From Tethya wilhelma (taxonomy: Eukaryota; Porifera; Demospongiae; Tethyida; Tethyidae): a stretch of 64,000 nt of DNA. This document shows, piece after piece, positions 1 to 11,722 of this stretch (the first letter of the stretch is position 1; each line of letters begins with the position of its first letter). The notes beneath the pieces were generated by a model. It searched no databases, had not been told where the DNA came from, and saw nothing but the letters and a program-made list of their open reading frames with translations. A program made the translations under genes and the position numbers. Where the stretch lies: the NCBI GenBank assembly GCA_964030475.1, contig CAXIPT010000001.1, positions 18,428,018-18,492,017 on the forward strand, given 5' to 3'.

Positions 1-399
1 TGACCGTTGATCGAAAGCGAGCAGTTGAGCTCTCTTGACCCTTGACGGGGCCAATTTTTGTTGCTTTGACCCTTGATCGCATCTTGATCCCGGTCGCGGG
101 TGTTAGTACAGAGGGTATGGTCGTGACCACCCCTTGGGGAAGGAGTCAACCCTGACCACTTTGTTCCCCCAGAGAACTGCCAGTGAGCAGCAGCTGCTGT
201 ATAAAATTATTTGTGGTTTGAACTGAGTGTGTAGCTAGCTATATATTGCAAACTTTTGGGTTTAACTTTGAGTTCAAACTATATTCATTATGTTGACTCC
301 ATTGCATTGTGACAAACAATGATGTAAGGATATGCCATTGATCATTGTATTTGTAGGTAAACGGTCGACATGTTTACTTACATAAATCTAAGCTCAACA
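1..399. other. no gene recognised
   Basis: No coding exon, RNA gene or repeat is recognisable. The stretch is ordinary mixed sequence upstream of the putative ependymin-related gene, so it may hold that gene's promoter. Confidence 0.4.
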
Positions 400-1206
400 A
401 TGAACATGCCAGTGCTACTTGAAGTACTCTTCCACCTCCACGCTTTAGCAGCCATTGTCTCTGCTCAGGACACCTGTGGTGAGTTGCACTAGGTGACATG
501 CAACTGTACTAATGTATCTATGCACGTGCATATAGAGTCTCTGAAGCAATGGGCAGGAACCATGGACTATGTAAGTCGTGTCCTCACCGCCATGGCTAGT
601 GGAGCAGCCATCTCCCCACCTCCAGGACAACACAGACATGACCAGCACTGGCCCGATGTTCAGATACGATCTGGCCTATGATGCAATCAATGAGAGGACA
701 GCAACAACTCTGTCTGCCACAGAACCTCTGGTCCTCCCTCCGACCACTACCATCAGCCAGGTCTGTCTTTAGCAGCAATGATGTGAGTTATCAGTACACC
801 TCATCTGTCTTGGCACTCAGCATGTGGTGTAGTGAGCAGCTCCTTGATGGCAGCTGCAAGAAGTCAGTGCTAAATGAGTCGTTTGATCCCAGCTCGTATT
901 TTGGGATGTTGACTCCTGATGCCAACCTAGCAGCTGCTCTGTACATTGGAGCTGAAGGCTACAGCCCTGGAGTGAGAGTGGACCTCTGGCAGTGGAGGGA
1001 CAATGGCATCAGTGAGGACTGGGAGTGAGAAGTGATGGTTAACCATGTGATCACTATTCACACTATGTCATACTATTGCAGGCTATACAACCACAGTAAC
1101 ACACCAACACTGTCTGCCCATCTCCACAGAGAGAGGAGGGAAACCAGCTGTCACTGAAAAGTTAGTTAGCTATAGCATTAATGTTAGCAGTGGGGATTCT
1201 GGATGA
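400..1206 (+). CDS. ependymin-related protein (secreted), exon model partly unresolved
   Basis: Candidate secreted ependymin/EPDR-family protein. Exon 1 (400-478) encodes a signal-peptide-like start ending AQDTC. Exon 2 (536-570) gives ESLKQWAGTMDY, comparable to the CxxPxxWEGR start of mature EPDR1. The next exon (from about 597) contains FRYDLAYDAINER, matching the family's SYDGLNQR motif. The following exon (822-1011) carries GSCKKSVLNESFDP and ALYIGAEGYSPGVRVDLW, where EPDR1 has KQCSKMTLTQPWDP and a QYSIGG...VQEW stretch. The last exon (1082-1206) supplies YTTTVTHQHCLPIS, like the IYTVKDCYPV motif. Splice phases agree for exons 1-3 and for the last two. The join between about 760 and 822 is not in frame as read, so an intron boundary or base there is wrong or missing. 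Family assignment rests on ordered short motifs. Ependymin-related proteins are known outside vertebrates. Confidence 0.55.
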
Positions 1207-1833
1207 TTGACATGTTAGCACCAAACAGGCCATATCTTTTATGCTGTTAACAAACAACTGCTAATAACTGGGTAAATTCTCTACAATCTGAGTACCGAAG
1301 AATATAATATTACAGACCAACAAAAGTTATACCTCTATGATGGGTGTATGGTAAAAACTAAAATGATGTATAAAATGTGAACAATTTGAACTAGTCTAAA
1401 TCTACACACACTGCTAGCTTGGCCTTAGGTTGGATCTACATAGCTTCCTCAGATGCTGTGCACTTTTCAATGAATTTCTTTGCATCCAGAATCCCTATTA
1501 GCAGTTTTAACATGTACACATGTACCTATAAACATTTAATTTCTCTATTGTTACACATGTGCCATCATACTTACACCTAGGTTTTATGGAATTGTAACCA
1601 GCGTTGATGACAGTGCTTTTACTCCAGGCAAAGGATGCCCAAAACTGAATTGATTAACGAAACAAGTAGACTAATAGTCATGACATCATGTACACAAAAT
1701 AGACACAAATAATAGAATCATGTAAACAGACAGTGTTCCATTGCTAGAGGTGATTTGAGAAATGGTTTGTTACTGTTTGGTTTTGACTTGAAATAGATTC
1801 AGTTCTCTTTGACAACTATGCCCCTGGCAACGG
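1207..1833. other. convergent 3' intergenic spacer
   Basis: AT-rich spacer between the convergent ends of the ependymin-related gene and CSE1L. No gene or clear repeat is seen; it presumably holds both 3' UTRs. Confidence 0.4.
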
Positions 1834-4800
1834 TCACATGAGGGTGGAGATGTTGGCCAGCTGCAGGTAGCTCTGCAGGAACTGAGCCGCGTTGCTGCTG
1901 AGCCCTCCTTGGATCATGCCCTGGAGGCGACCAGGATGTTCTGAGGACAGCTTGTGGAGGCTCTGGGCTAGGTGGGCCTTGGCGTTGGGCACCATGCCAC
2001 TGAAGGGGTCATGGTCCTTAGTGCCAGCAAAGAAGAGCTGTGAGAATGCGGTCTGATAGCCTGGTGTGTCCTCGATCTCAATGAAGTGTTCATCATCAGG
2101 GAGGGTGTCATCTTCTGGCAGCTCAAAGAGACTGATGAGAGCTTGAAGTAGGGGGACCCAGAGGGTGACATAGGGGTCAGTCAACATGGCAGGGGTCTCA
2201 GTAAGAATCTTGGTGATGCCTATCGCACATATCTTCCTCTCGGTCTGGCCGGTCACCTTCTGGACGTCAATCAGGTAGAGTCTCTCCACCACCATCTGGA
2301 AGAGTCGTGGCTGGATTGAATCAACTGTCTCAACGAGAGAAGGTCCGCCATACTTGCCCGCAAACAGAGAGAAGAACACCAACAGACCTTTCACGTACTT
2401 GGTTGTCTTGCTGCTCTGGAGGCGCTGAAAGAGGAGCATGAAGATGTCCTTGAGGTGAGGAGCAAGAAGGGCAGTGTCGAGGTTCTCCACGAGGCTGCCC
2501 AGTAGGTAGAAGCCCTCGTGGTCGTTGGACTTGGAGGCAATCAGCTTCTGGAACACTCCCAACAGTGCAGAGAGCTTGTCCTCCTTGACCACCTCAGAGG
2601 GAGCCTTCTCAATGAAGGCCTGGAGGAGACGCACCAAGGCAGGGATGTTGCCATTCCTCTCCCAGAGTGCAGGGGTCAACAACAGGGGATAGATGACCAT
2701 ATATGGTTGTGGGATGGGCAATGGGCGGAGCTCCAACAGCAGCGAGAGGATTTGGAAGACGTAAGGAAGGAACTCGCTGACGTCTCTGAGCAAGATGAAC
2801 TCAATGAGAGGGAAGAAGGTGTTCTCAAACAGCTCCACAGATGCCGGGTTGACACGACAGGAGTTGCGGATGACACAGCAGATGGACTCAAAGAGATAGT
2901 GGTTGAAGTGAGGCTTGCTGGGGTTCTGACTGACCAGCGTCAGTTTGTTGGCCAGCTCCTTGAGGATGGTCTGGGAGTGGGAGGCCATGTTCTCCTGCAT
3001 CGTGGACATGGCACGGAGGATGGCCTTCATCACGTACTCATTCTCCTCCGACCCTGCCACCTTCAGCACAGCAAACAGGTTGTCAACAAGAGAGGCAAAG
3101 TGAGGTTGAAGATCGGCCATCTTGATCACGGCTGTTCCGTCGCTGCCCTTCAGAGTGAGGAGCTTCTCGATGCTGTGAGCAGCATAGGTGTGGACCACGT
3201 GCCTCGGGGCGGCAAGATGTGCCACCAGGAGAGGAAGGGCCGTGAGGAGGACCTCCCGAGGGAGGACACTGCGGAACGTGGTCAGGTATCGGATGGAGTC
3301 GGCTCTCAGCACTGGCTGCTCTGTCAGGTTGGCCTTCTGCAGCTCAGGCAGGCACTGGGAGTTGAAGATGTCAGAGACGTCGATGAGTCCGCTGGTCTTG
3401 GTAATACCGTGCCTGGAGGTCTTGGAGCGGGTGGCCAGTGCTGAGATGAGGTACAGAGCCACATCTTTCTGCTTCCAGTTCTTCTGGGGGTCTTGGGAGT
3501 ACTGCTGCAACAAGGCAGAGATGTAGCCAATGAAGATGGAGGTGACAGGGCCTTCAAAAAACTTGCACAGACCACGAACAAAGTTGCACGCAGAGTGTCG
3601 TCTTGTTCCAATGTCCGATCCCTCCAGGTCCCTGCGGAGGTACTCCTCTGGGTTGTCCTCAAACAGCTCCTCGTCGGACTCCCTGAACTGCATGTTGGGG
3701 ACAATCACCTTCTCACAGAGGTCCCTCAGCGTTGCCTCGTCAGCAAAGAGTGCCTTGTAGGTGGGTCTCTCAGAGACAGAGGCCAGGAACTCTATAGCGC
3801 TGCTCACCAGGGTGTCGTGTTTGGCCTTGATGTCCGTAGAGACCAGGAGCTGCCACACCGACTGGACAAACGTCGGAAGATACTCGTTGAAATCTTCGTC
3901 ATATTTCTGAGCAAACATGCCGGCTATGTCACAGATCTGTGTCTTGACGAGCTCGAGAGGCCCCGCCTCCTCGTCATCGTCAGTCTCCAGAAGCTTGATG
4001 TCGGCCGAGAGGAGGGAGTGGAAGTTGGTCATCCACATCTTGAGATTGTCTACAAAATGGTCGGGCAGTTCCTGAGCCGTGAGGCTGTAGAAGACCTTCG
4101 AGATGAGGAGCAGGGAGCTGCACAGGACCTGGAGGGGAAGGTCAGAGGTCAATGGATCCCTCCCAAGTGGCTTTGTAAGTGGGTTAATTATAAAATGTAC
4201 CAATCGTGAGTCATGGCTCAAAACATTAAATGTTGGGAGCTACTGTAAATCGTGAAATTTTCGTATTATTCTGTACAGTTAATTTTTGTAGTACACAGCG
4301 ACTACGAAAATTAATCAACTATGAAATTGTCATGATTTACGGTACATACATACAACCATCACCCATCACACACTAGTCATGGTTGATTTGGTTACAACAA
4401 GCAGAGAGTCATGGTTACAGACAACCGGCAGCTGCTGCCCAACAGCCACTGCATTCTCCAGTGGTGTTGCAATTTCTGTTTGTCTCACAGCACATTATTG
4501 TCACATTGTAGCCAGACTTGAGAAGTCAGCAAGCAGGTGCACATGACCAAATCCCATTGAAATATATTATGGTCACATGATTGGAATGCAATTACAACAC
4601 AGGCACAGTGTTGTCATACCATAATAGCTCCAAATCTTCACGGCACAATATTGTCAATTAGTGATTGAACTGTATACATACGATGAGAGTTTTCTCTGTG
4701 AAGATTTAGAAAGCAGTGTATTGGCATTATAGGAGATTGTGAGTCATGAAAATTAGTTCTAAACAGCAAAGAGGTTTTCATGAACTTCTTGCGCATGCCA

Positions 4801-5802
4801 CAAAATTTGGAGCTATTCTGTGTCTCCTCTGTGTTCCAATCCCTCCCCCCACCTGGTGACCATGCCCCAACACGACGCCTCACCTTGAGTGCAGCCTCGT
4901 TCTCTGCGTGCTGTGACACGAGGCCCATGGTGCTCTCAAAGAGCTGGGTGAACGGCTGGCTGAAGGAGTCCAGCACCAGCTTGATCTCGGACCACAGCTC
5001 CTGGGACTTGAACTCGTGGCGGTACCTCTTGGTGAGGGAGTGGGCAGTGCGCAGGACACCATTGATCTGATGGAAGTCACCGCTCTTGAAATGGTCCACC
5101 ATCTCCTGCAGTAGCCCCTCCCACTTCAGAGGGAAGTCCTCGCGACCTGAACCAAGGCAATACGGTGAGCAGTACCTCAGGCGAACCACTACATAAAATG
5201 GTTACCATAGCAACAGACATAGAGGCACACACACGTACCAATGATTGTGATGGCGTCGCTGAGTTGTCTCTGTATGGCCTCAGGCATCTTCAACATGAGT
5301 CCCACGATGTTCTTCTTTATCAGGAGACGATCTTGATCCGAGATCTGTCGCCATGGCAACACAAACACACACATCACACATAATGCACTAATCATTAAGG
5401 AGAAGCTATCGTCTTCTAGTTCAGAAGTGTTTCTCAAGTATAATTATAGTGGTATTTGAAAGTAAAACTACCCAACTCAACCAAAGTTCACTAAAGCATT
5501 TTTTTCAAATTCTCTCCTTTGACCTCCCCTCCCCATGGTGTGGTGCTCACCTTGTTGGGCGTGTCCTCAACGATACGCCAGTTCCTCTTGATGAAGTTCT
5601 TGAAGTTGATAACAGCTGCCAGCCTGACTGTCATCTCCACCTGCTCACTCTCAGCCAGCTGGAGGAGGAGCATGGAGTAGTTGCCATTGCCCTCCACTGA
5701 CATCAGGTAGTCCTCGGCCGGCTTCCTCACTTCATACTTCTCTGAAAGGGTCTGGGTGAGGTTGCCGACTAGCACTTGAAGGTTCTCAGGTGTAGCCTCC
5801 AT
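1834..5802 (-). CDS. CSE1L: exportin-2 (importin-alpha re-exporter)
   Basis: Exportin-2 (CAS/Cse1) is the karyopherin-beta that, with RanGTP, returns importin-alpha from nucleus to cytoplasm. Four exons join in frame: 5551-5802, 5239-5344, 4884-5146 and 1834-4128. They give 971 residues, the length I recall for the human protein. The start MEATPENLQVLV opens the N-terminal importin-beta domain. IIGREDFPLKW and KWEGLLQEM mark the second HEAT region. DLEGSDIGTRR, HTYAAHSIEKLL, GNIPALVRLLQAFIEKAP and IEDTPGYQTAFSQL are near-invariant CAS motifs. The 2.3-kb terminal exon carries most of the HEAT array without introns. The gene starts 242 bp from the divergent COQ8 start. No truncation or frameshift is seen. 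The upstream in-frame ATG at 5832 was passed over because the homology begins at MEATPEN. Confidence 0.97.
4241..4345. repeat. short inverted-repeat element in CSE1L intron 3
   Basis: The ends read TACTGTAAATCGTGAAATTT and, inverted, TACCGTAAATCATGACAATTT. About 105 bp fold back on themselves, with a second inner hairpin around TTTTGTAGT/ACTACGAAAA. It looks like a MITE relic in the 755-bp intron between CSE1L exons 3 and 4. Confidence 0.6.
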
Positions 5803-6044
5803 AACTGGCTGACGTTTACCTCCAATTAACACCCACTATCGCTCACTCACTGAACGGCGAAGGACAGGAGACAGCTCAATAAACACCTTAAAGATAGCTA
5901 ACGTGGTTAACTCACCAAAGATGAAACTTGTAGAGAGGTTGTAGTAGTTCACCTTCAGGTGCTGCTTCTCTGTCACATGGAAGTATATTTGAATTTCTGC
6001 GCATGCTCGTGCGGTTTCAGTCTGTTTCTAAATAGAGCGCACCA
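5803..6044. promoter_or_regulatory. bidirectional promoter region CSE1L/COQ8
   Basis: This 242-bp gap separates the two divergent start codons and must hold both transcription starts and 5' UTRs. No TATA box stands out. The promoter role is inferred from gene arrangement only. Confidence 0.5.
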
Positions 6045-7681
6045 ATGGCTGGAAAAGAATTTCTTGGGGTACTGAAAGGAGTGAGAAAGGTAGCTAATGC
6101 TTACGTCACTGAGCTGACTAGTGGATTATCACAATTGGTAGAACGCTCTGGCATCGATGAGCTCCTCAGCTCCAACCAAGGAATAAAGAAGCCGTCATTT
6201 CCAGAGTTCTCTGACTTTGACTCCTGGCAGCCACTGGAGAGAGACTTCCCTGAGGGCTTTGGTATCTCACCAGACTATCCCAAGAGTGAACGTGAGCCTA
6301 ATGACACTGTTTCCAGCACAGTTGCTCCTCCTGTACAGTCAAAGGTCTTCACCAATGGGGGCAGCAAACACTTCCACACATCCAGTCATCAGTTGCTGAA
6401 GTGGTACCACTCTCCTGGCAGTAGGGGGTCCCCCTCTCTCTCCTCACTACTGGCCCAGACCAGAGCACTGACCAGCGGGGAGACCACCGTTGGTACATCA
6501 ATGAACAGAGAGCCAAGATCTAAAGCAAGAGAAGAAGAAGAAGCTCCTCCAGCTGCCCCTCAGAGACTGAGACAGACAGTAGGTTGTCTCTCCTCCGATG
6601 GCGCTGTCAACACCCACCCACCCACACACACACACACCAGCTCCATCACAGGTCTAGGGAAAGAGCAGTGCCTTCTACTAGATTAGCAAGAATGGTCAAC
6701 TTTGGAAGTAAGCTAGCCACCATAGTAGCCTGCCCGCCTGTCACTTCTGGTTGTGTGTCTGTCTGCAGGTCTTGCAGCTGGTCTTGGTCTGGGGACAGCT
6801 GGTGAGGTGGCCAGGAGGGCTCTGGGCTGGTCTGACGAGAGCTCCTCTCCCATCAAGAACCCAATGCTGAACGAGGCCAACATTGAGCGTATTGTGAGCA
6901 CCCTGTGTCGTGTCCGGGGGGCAGCTCTCAAACTGGGACAGATGATCAGCCTGCAAGGTGGGAGAGGAGGGAGGTTAATTCATTAAGTCATGTCAGTCTC
7001 GCATTCGGCCTGCCTGGTGAATGTCAAGTTAGACTATCAGGCATTCAGTTTACTGGGGGTGCCACTAGTTTACTGGGGGGTGCCACTAGTTTACTGGGGG
7101 GTGCCACTAGTTTACTGGGGGTGCCACTAGTTTACTGGGGGTGCCACTAGTTTACTGGGGGTGCCACTAGCTGGCTCACAATACATGTAGTTTCCAAGCA
7201 CTGTCATAATATTATGAGGTAGTTCTGCTGCAAGTTTGACCAATGTTGAATGGCCTAGCTGCCATTGTTGCCAGTATGTCTGTTGATGTGAGGCTCTCTC
7301 TTTCTTCTCTCCCCAGATGGAGCGGTGGTGCCAGAGCCCATCCAGCAGATATTTGAGAGGGTGCGCAACAACGCTGACTTCATGCCAGCTAGACAAATGG
7401 AGGTGAGAGCCCTTAGAATGTAGTGCTTCCAACACACACGATTACTGTCAATGGAGTACCGTATAGCGAGTATGTACTGGAACTAGTGGAAGTTCAAAGG
7501 CACAGAAATCCCTCGTGGATTTGTTGTGCACCTGATGGTTCCTCAGAGTCAGTTGCATTTCTTGTACAATGCTAGAAAGTACAGGAAGTACATAATGTGC
7601 ACTGTAGTTGTATAGGCTGTGTTCTTTCAGGAGGGTTTGATCAATGGAACTGTTGTTGTTGAGATAGAGACAGGACAGACA

Positions 7682-7751
<70 letters not shown>

Positions 7752-8135
7752 CACACATTCAGACTACCATAACCCTCAGTGCACTTGCTCACTAAGGGGT
7801 TAATTAGATAGCATTGAAGTCCTTACTAAGAATCTGTTGATTGAGGACTGGGGACAGAGGTCAAAGTGCGTGCATGTTAATTATCATACCACTGCTGTTC
7901 TCCAACAAGTCCAGCCTTGTTTCCTTGAGGTTCAACTGGTTTGGTGTTTAGACTAGCCCATGGAGCTATACCATGAGAACATGGCCTCTCCTTACAAGGG
8001 CATCTACAGCTACTGCCAGCAATATAGGAGGAGAGGAAACCAGAGCATTTCCTTTGTGAAAGAATTTGCAATAAATGTTTCACGCGGTTAATAATAATTA
8101 TGCAGTTAATTCTACTGTTATGACAACGGTACCTC

Positions 8136-8189
<54 letters not shown>

Positions 8190-11100
8190 GAAGGTGCTAG
8201 TGAGAGAGCTAGGCTCTAATTGGAGAGAGATGGTGTCTGAGTTTGACCCTCGACCTCTAGCAGCTGCTTCTATTGGTCAGGTGCACAGGGCAGTGATGCA
8301 TGACGGCAGAGAGGTGGCCATGAAGATACAGGTGAGACCAACCATTGTTGATGTGTCATCTTGCACTGTGTGTGATTAGTTGGTAGCAAATTTTCACATT
8401 CATTGGTGAAAATTGCACACTAGCTGTCTAACTATTGTAACCTTGTCATTCCATTTAGTACTTTGAACGTGTGGAAATGAATTGTTCGTTGATTTTCATT
8501 CACAAATATTCATATACCAGCTAAGTACTGTTAATACAAGGGACTCTGGTGCACACACACCCACACACCCACCCTTGCACCTGTGCAGTATCCAGGTGTT
8601 GCTAGGAGTATCAACAGTGACATTGACAACCTGGTGGCTATAATGAAGCTGTGGAACATCTTCCCTAAGGGTAAGTTGACATCTAGAGGTTGCTGGACTG
8701 TCGTCATCATAGTAATATAGTCTCGAGCTGCAATGAGCATGTGATGTGTGCAGAGGCAGTGGGTAGGACACCAATGTTTGAGAGTTACACCCTCTACCTC
8801 ATCAGACTCTCTCCTCCCCCCCGCACTCTACCCCCCTTTAGGGTTGTTCCTGGAGAGCACCGTTGCCGTGGCGAGGAAGGAGCTGGAGCTGGAAACAGAC
8901 TACTACAGGGAGGCCCAGTGCGCCATGAGGTTCAAGTAGGTCACTTGCCAGTGGGTAAAGGGTCGTCAGTGTTACATGCTGCCTACTGCTCTATATATGG
9001 TCGTAGGGAGCTACTTGCTGACGATGCTCGGTTTGCTGTCCCATCCATTGTCCCAGAGCTGTCACGTAAAGGTGTCCTCACGTCAGAGCTGATCCATGGG
9101 ACCCCTCTGGACCAGTGCACCACCCTCCCCCAGCACATCAAGAATGAGGTGAGCATGTCTAGGAGACGTGGAAAAAGTCAGCCTAGCTGAGTCAGCAAGT
9201 GAAGCCTGATCAAATCCTTTTGCATTGTGTTGTGGTCATGTGACTGGAATGAACAAATTAACAATCTATTGAATTTTTACCAGGCCACTAAAATGCGTAA
9301 CATTTTGTGGCAAATGTGCAATACATGTACATACACGGAGCTAGTATCCGGACGTGGTACCCAGATCACGCTAGAAACAAAACAAAAATCACATATGGTC
9401 ATAGAATGTCATAAAACGTCACACATTTTATTTTTAGTAACAAAACAGCGCTTATAATAGTGACACAGTTCCTTCAATAACAATACCATAAATGAATTAA
9501 GGGGCTTGGTTGAATATAAAGCTGCCAAAANTGAGTTCCGTTTCATGCAGACCGACCCCAACTGGTCCAACTTCTACTACAACCAGGAGGAGGACAAGGT
9601 GACGAGGGTTGGGGGGAGGGGGTATACCGTACAGCAGGAAATATTGACAGGAATTTTAATTTGACGTTTTAATGGTCAATGGAAATTATATTTATACCAA
9701 TATTTTGTCCACCATAAATTATATGAATTTAGTTTTGGATTTTATGATCTGTGCAATAAACTGTCAAATTATTTGACTGACAATATTACCAGCTGTTCCC
9801 CTATTACTAACTGGCTATAATTGTACTGGTCTGACTACTGTAAGCTGGAAGAATTGTTAGAATGCCAAGTCTTTCTGCCTAGCTGGTATGGCCACTATCA
9901 TTGATATCTTTCAGGCTCATTGCTTACTTGACTCAGTAGCAACAATGAGATGATCTTTTTGAGCAATGTGAACGGCAGATAGAACAATAAGTCAGGACGT
10001 TTCAGCCCGTAGGGGTTCGTCAGTTGAACATGATCATTAAGTGTGAGTCTCAGTCGTTTCAGTTGTGCTCAGCTGACAAAGGCCTCCAGGCTTAAATGTC
10101 CCAACTTATTCTATCTGCTATTTACATTGCTCAAAAAGATTGTGTTATTATTGTTACTGAGCCACTATCATTGGCACATATTATGGTGGAGAGGGGCTGC
10201 CTGGTGTTGCTAACCAGACCATGGAGTGGTTTAGTAGCTAGCTCAGAGAGCTGAGATGTATACCTCAACCGATCCTATTAGCCATGACTAATCAGTTCCA
10301 TGTGGCCACTCATCACCAGGGCATTATAGTGGCTAATTGATTGGCCCTCCAACTCACTCGACAACAACACCATTTGCATATCACAACTGTTGCCATGGCA
10401 AACAGTTAGAGTGGTGGGGTGGGCATTAATAGGAATATGTGTGGTGGTTACAAGATATTGCCATATTTTGCCTACTATTTTGTGAACTGTCAATACCTCA
10501 CTTCGCACACCACCCTCCTTGTGAAGTGGAGCCATCATTAGCTTCATTACTTGTCATGTATTTCAAACTTGCAGATCTATCTGTTGGACTTTGGCTCTTG
10601 TAGGGACTACTCCAAACAATTCACCGATGAGTACATCAAGGTAGTCTGCTATAATGGGTAGGACAGAATATCGATCAATCTCTGATCTCTCTCTCTCTCT
10701 CTCTGTGCAGGTGATCCAGGCAGCTGTGGTGGGAGACAGAGAAGCTGTCATGGAAGGATCCAAGACCCTGGGCTTCCTGACAGGAAATGAGAGAAAGGTG
10801 AGTTAGTCAGCAACTGCTATATGTTAAGACACCTCAGGTATGTGCTGACATGCCAAGCCTTCTCTCTCTCTCTCTCTCTCTCTCTCTGGAGTCATGTGCA
10901 CCAAAGGAGAGTAATTACAAGCGTATCCTTTATTGGTGTGTGTGAGTGGTGTGGTGAGGAAGTGGGGCCATCATGACTTCCACCTCTCTCCCAGCTACAC
11001 AGGATGTGGCTGATGATGTCATATCAGAGATTGTTCATATTCTGTTCTCCACAGAGACTCATAGATGCTCACGTGGATGCTGTCATGATCCTGGGGGAGC

Positions 11101-11324
11101 CTTTCTCAGAGGACAAGGTCTTTGACTTCAGCTCCCAGAGCACCACAGCCAGGATGCAGAGCCTGGTCCCCGTCCTACTGACGGGCCGCCTCTCCCCTCC
11201 TCCCGAGGAGAGCTACTCCCTACACCGCAAGATGGCTGGCTCCTTCCTCCTCTGCACCAAGCTCAACGCTCAGATCAACTGCTACCAGACCTTCAAGAGA
11301 ACATACGACAACTACCAGTTCTAA
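6045..11324 (+). CDS. COQ8: atypical kinase COQ8 (ADCK3/ADCK4), one exon broken
   Basis: UbiB/ABC1-family atypical kinase-ATPase of the mitochondrial coenzyme Q biosynthesis complex. Exons read: 6045-6578, 6641-6707, 6769-6957, 7317-7402, 8191-8331, 8589-8670, 8842-8935, 9007-9148, about 9532-9598 (5' part missing), 10575-10640, 10711-10797 and 11055-11324. Diagnostic motifs: [16 protein letters not shown], the KxGQ motif in [10 protein letters not shown], the Ala-rich nucleotide loop AAASIGQVH, the lysine in [17 protein letters not shown], and DFG in LLDFGSC. The C-terminal [17 protein letters not shown] is family-typical. An N at 9531 falls exactly where the exon should begin with the family's LxLCLxELF segment, so that stretch is lost to the assembly rather than to the gene. 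Vertebrates have two paralogues; this single gene is simply called COQ8. Confidence 0.95.
7048..7170. repeat. 20-bp minisatellite in COQ8 intron 3
   Basis: Six tandem copies of a 20- to 21-bp unit, TTTACTGGGGGTGCCACTAG, differ only by one G in the G run. There are no spacers, so this is a minisatellite and not a CRISPR array. Confidence 0.9.
7678..7749. repeat. (CA)n(GA)n microsatellite
   Basis: A compound dinucleotide repeat in a COQ8 intron: CA units followed by about 50 bp of GA units. Confidence 0.95.
8131..8186. repeat. (CT)n microsatellite forming a polypyrimidine tract
   Basis: A CT run ends directly at the CTGTAG splice acceptor of a COQ8 exon, so it doubles as an extended polypyrimidine tract. 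The same arrangement recurs before other exons in the window. Confidence 0.9.
9621..9812. repeat. short inverted-repeat element, ATACCGTA-type ends
   Basis: ATACCGTACAGCAGGAAATA followed by TTGACAGGAATTTTAATTTG is partly mirrored near 9766-9790 (inverted AATATTGTCAGTCAAATAAT). The same left end recurs near 19573. This is a probable MITE relic in a COQ8 intron. Confidence 0.5.
9904..10160. mobile_element. non-autonomous inverted-repeat element in COQ8 intron
   Basis: Imperfect inverted arms of about 75 bp, including CTTTTTGAGCAATGT on both sides, enclose a short core. The 13-bp direct repeat GCCACTATCATTG lies at 9891-9903 and 10161-10173 and looks like a target-site duplication. No coding capacity is seen. 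Confidence 0.6.
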
Positions 11325-11722
11325 CTGAGGGACAATGTGTACAATTGTCATGTATATATACATGGTGTGTGATAGACCTGTGGTGTGAAGGCTTCACACA
11401 GTTAATGGCTTTTTTTGAGTGTTTTGTTTTAATATTTGAAATACATAATCAGACTGCTTTAAATGACAATTGAAATGACATCATGAAAATGTTAAATGAC
11501 ATCATAACTAACCACATAATAGAAATAACGATAGTAGCTCTTGGAAATTGGATGGGATATGTGGAACAACAATTAATAATAATATTAACATCAATTGGAT
11601 CACACGTACACACACACACACACACATCTAACACACTATCACAATGGAAGTGGGTGGACACACAGACTGGGCATTAGGGACAACAGACACACAAACAGAC
11701 AGACAAGGACAGGAAACATTTG
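11325..11722. other. convergent 3' spacer
   Basis: This AT-rich stretch with a short CA repeat lies between the convergent ends of COQ8 and the IP3 3-kinase. No gene is seen. Confidence 0.4.

Noticed and set aside
2518..3444. 308-codon open frame antisense to CSE1L
   Set aside because: A shadow of the conserved CSE1L reading frame. It lacks homology, and the opposite strand matches exportin-2 throughout.
7048..7170. CRISPR-like regular repeats
   Set aside because: The units abut with no spacers, in an intron of an animal gene; it is a minisatellite.
7448..7792. 114-codon minus-strand frame with poly Ser-Leu
   Set aside because: Translation of a GA/CA microsatellite inside a COQ8 intron.
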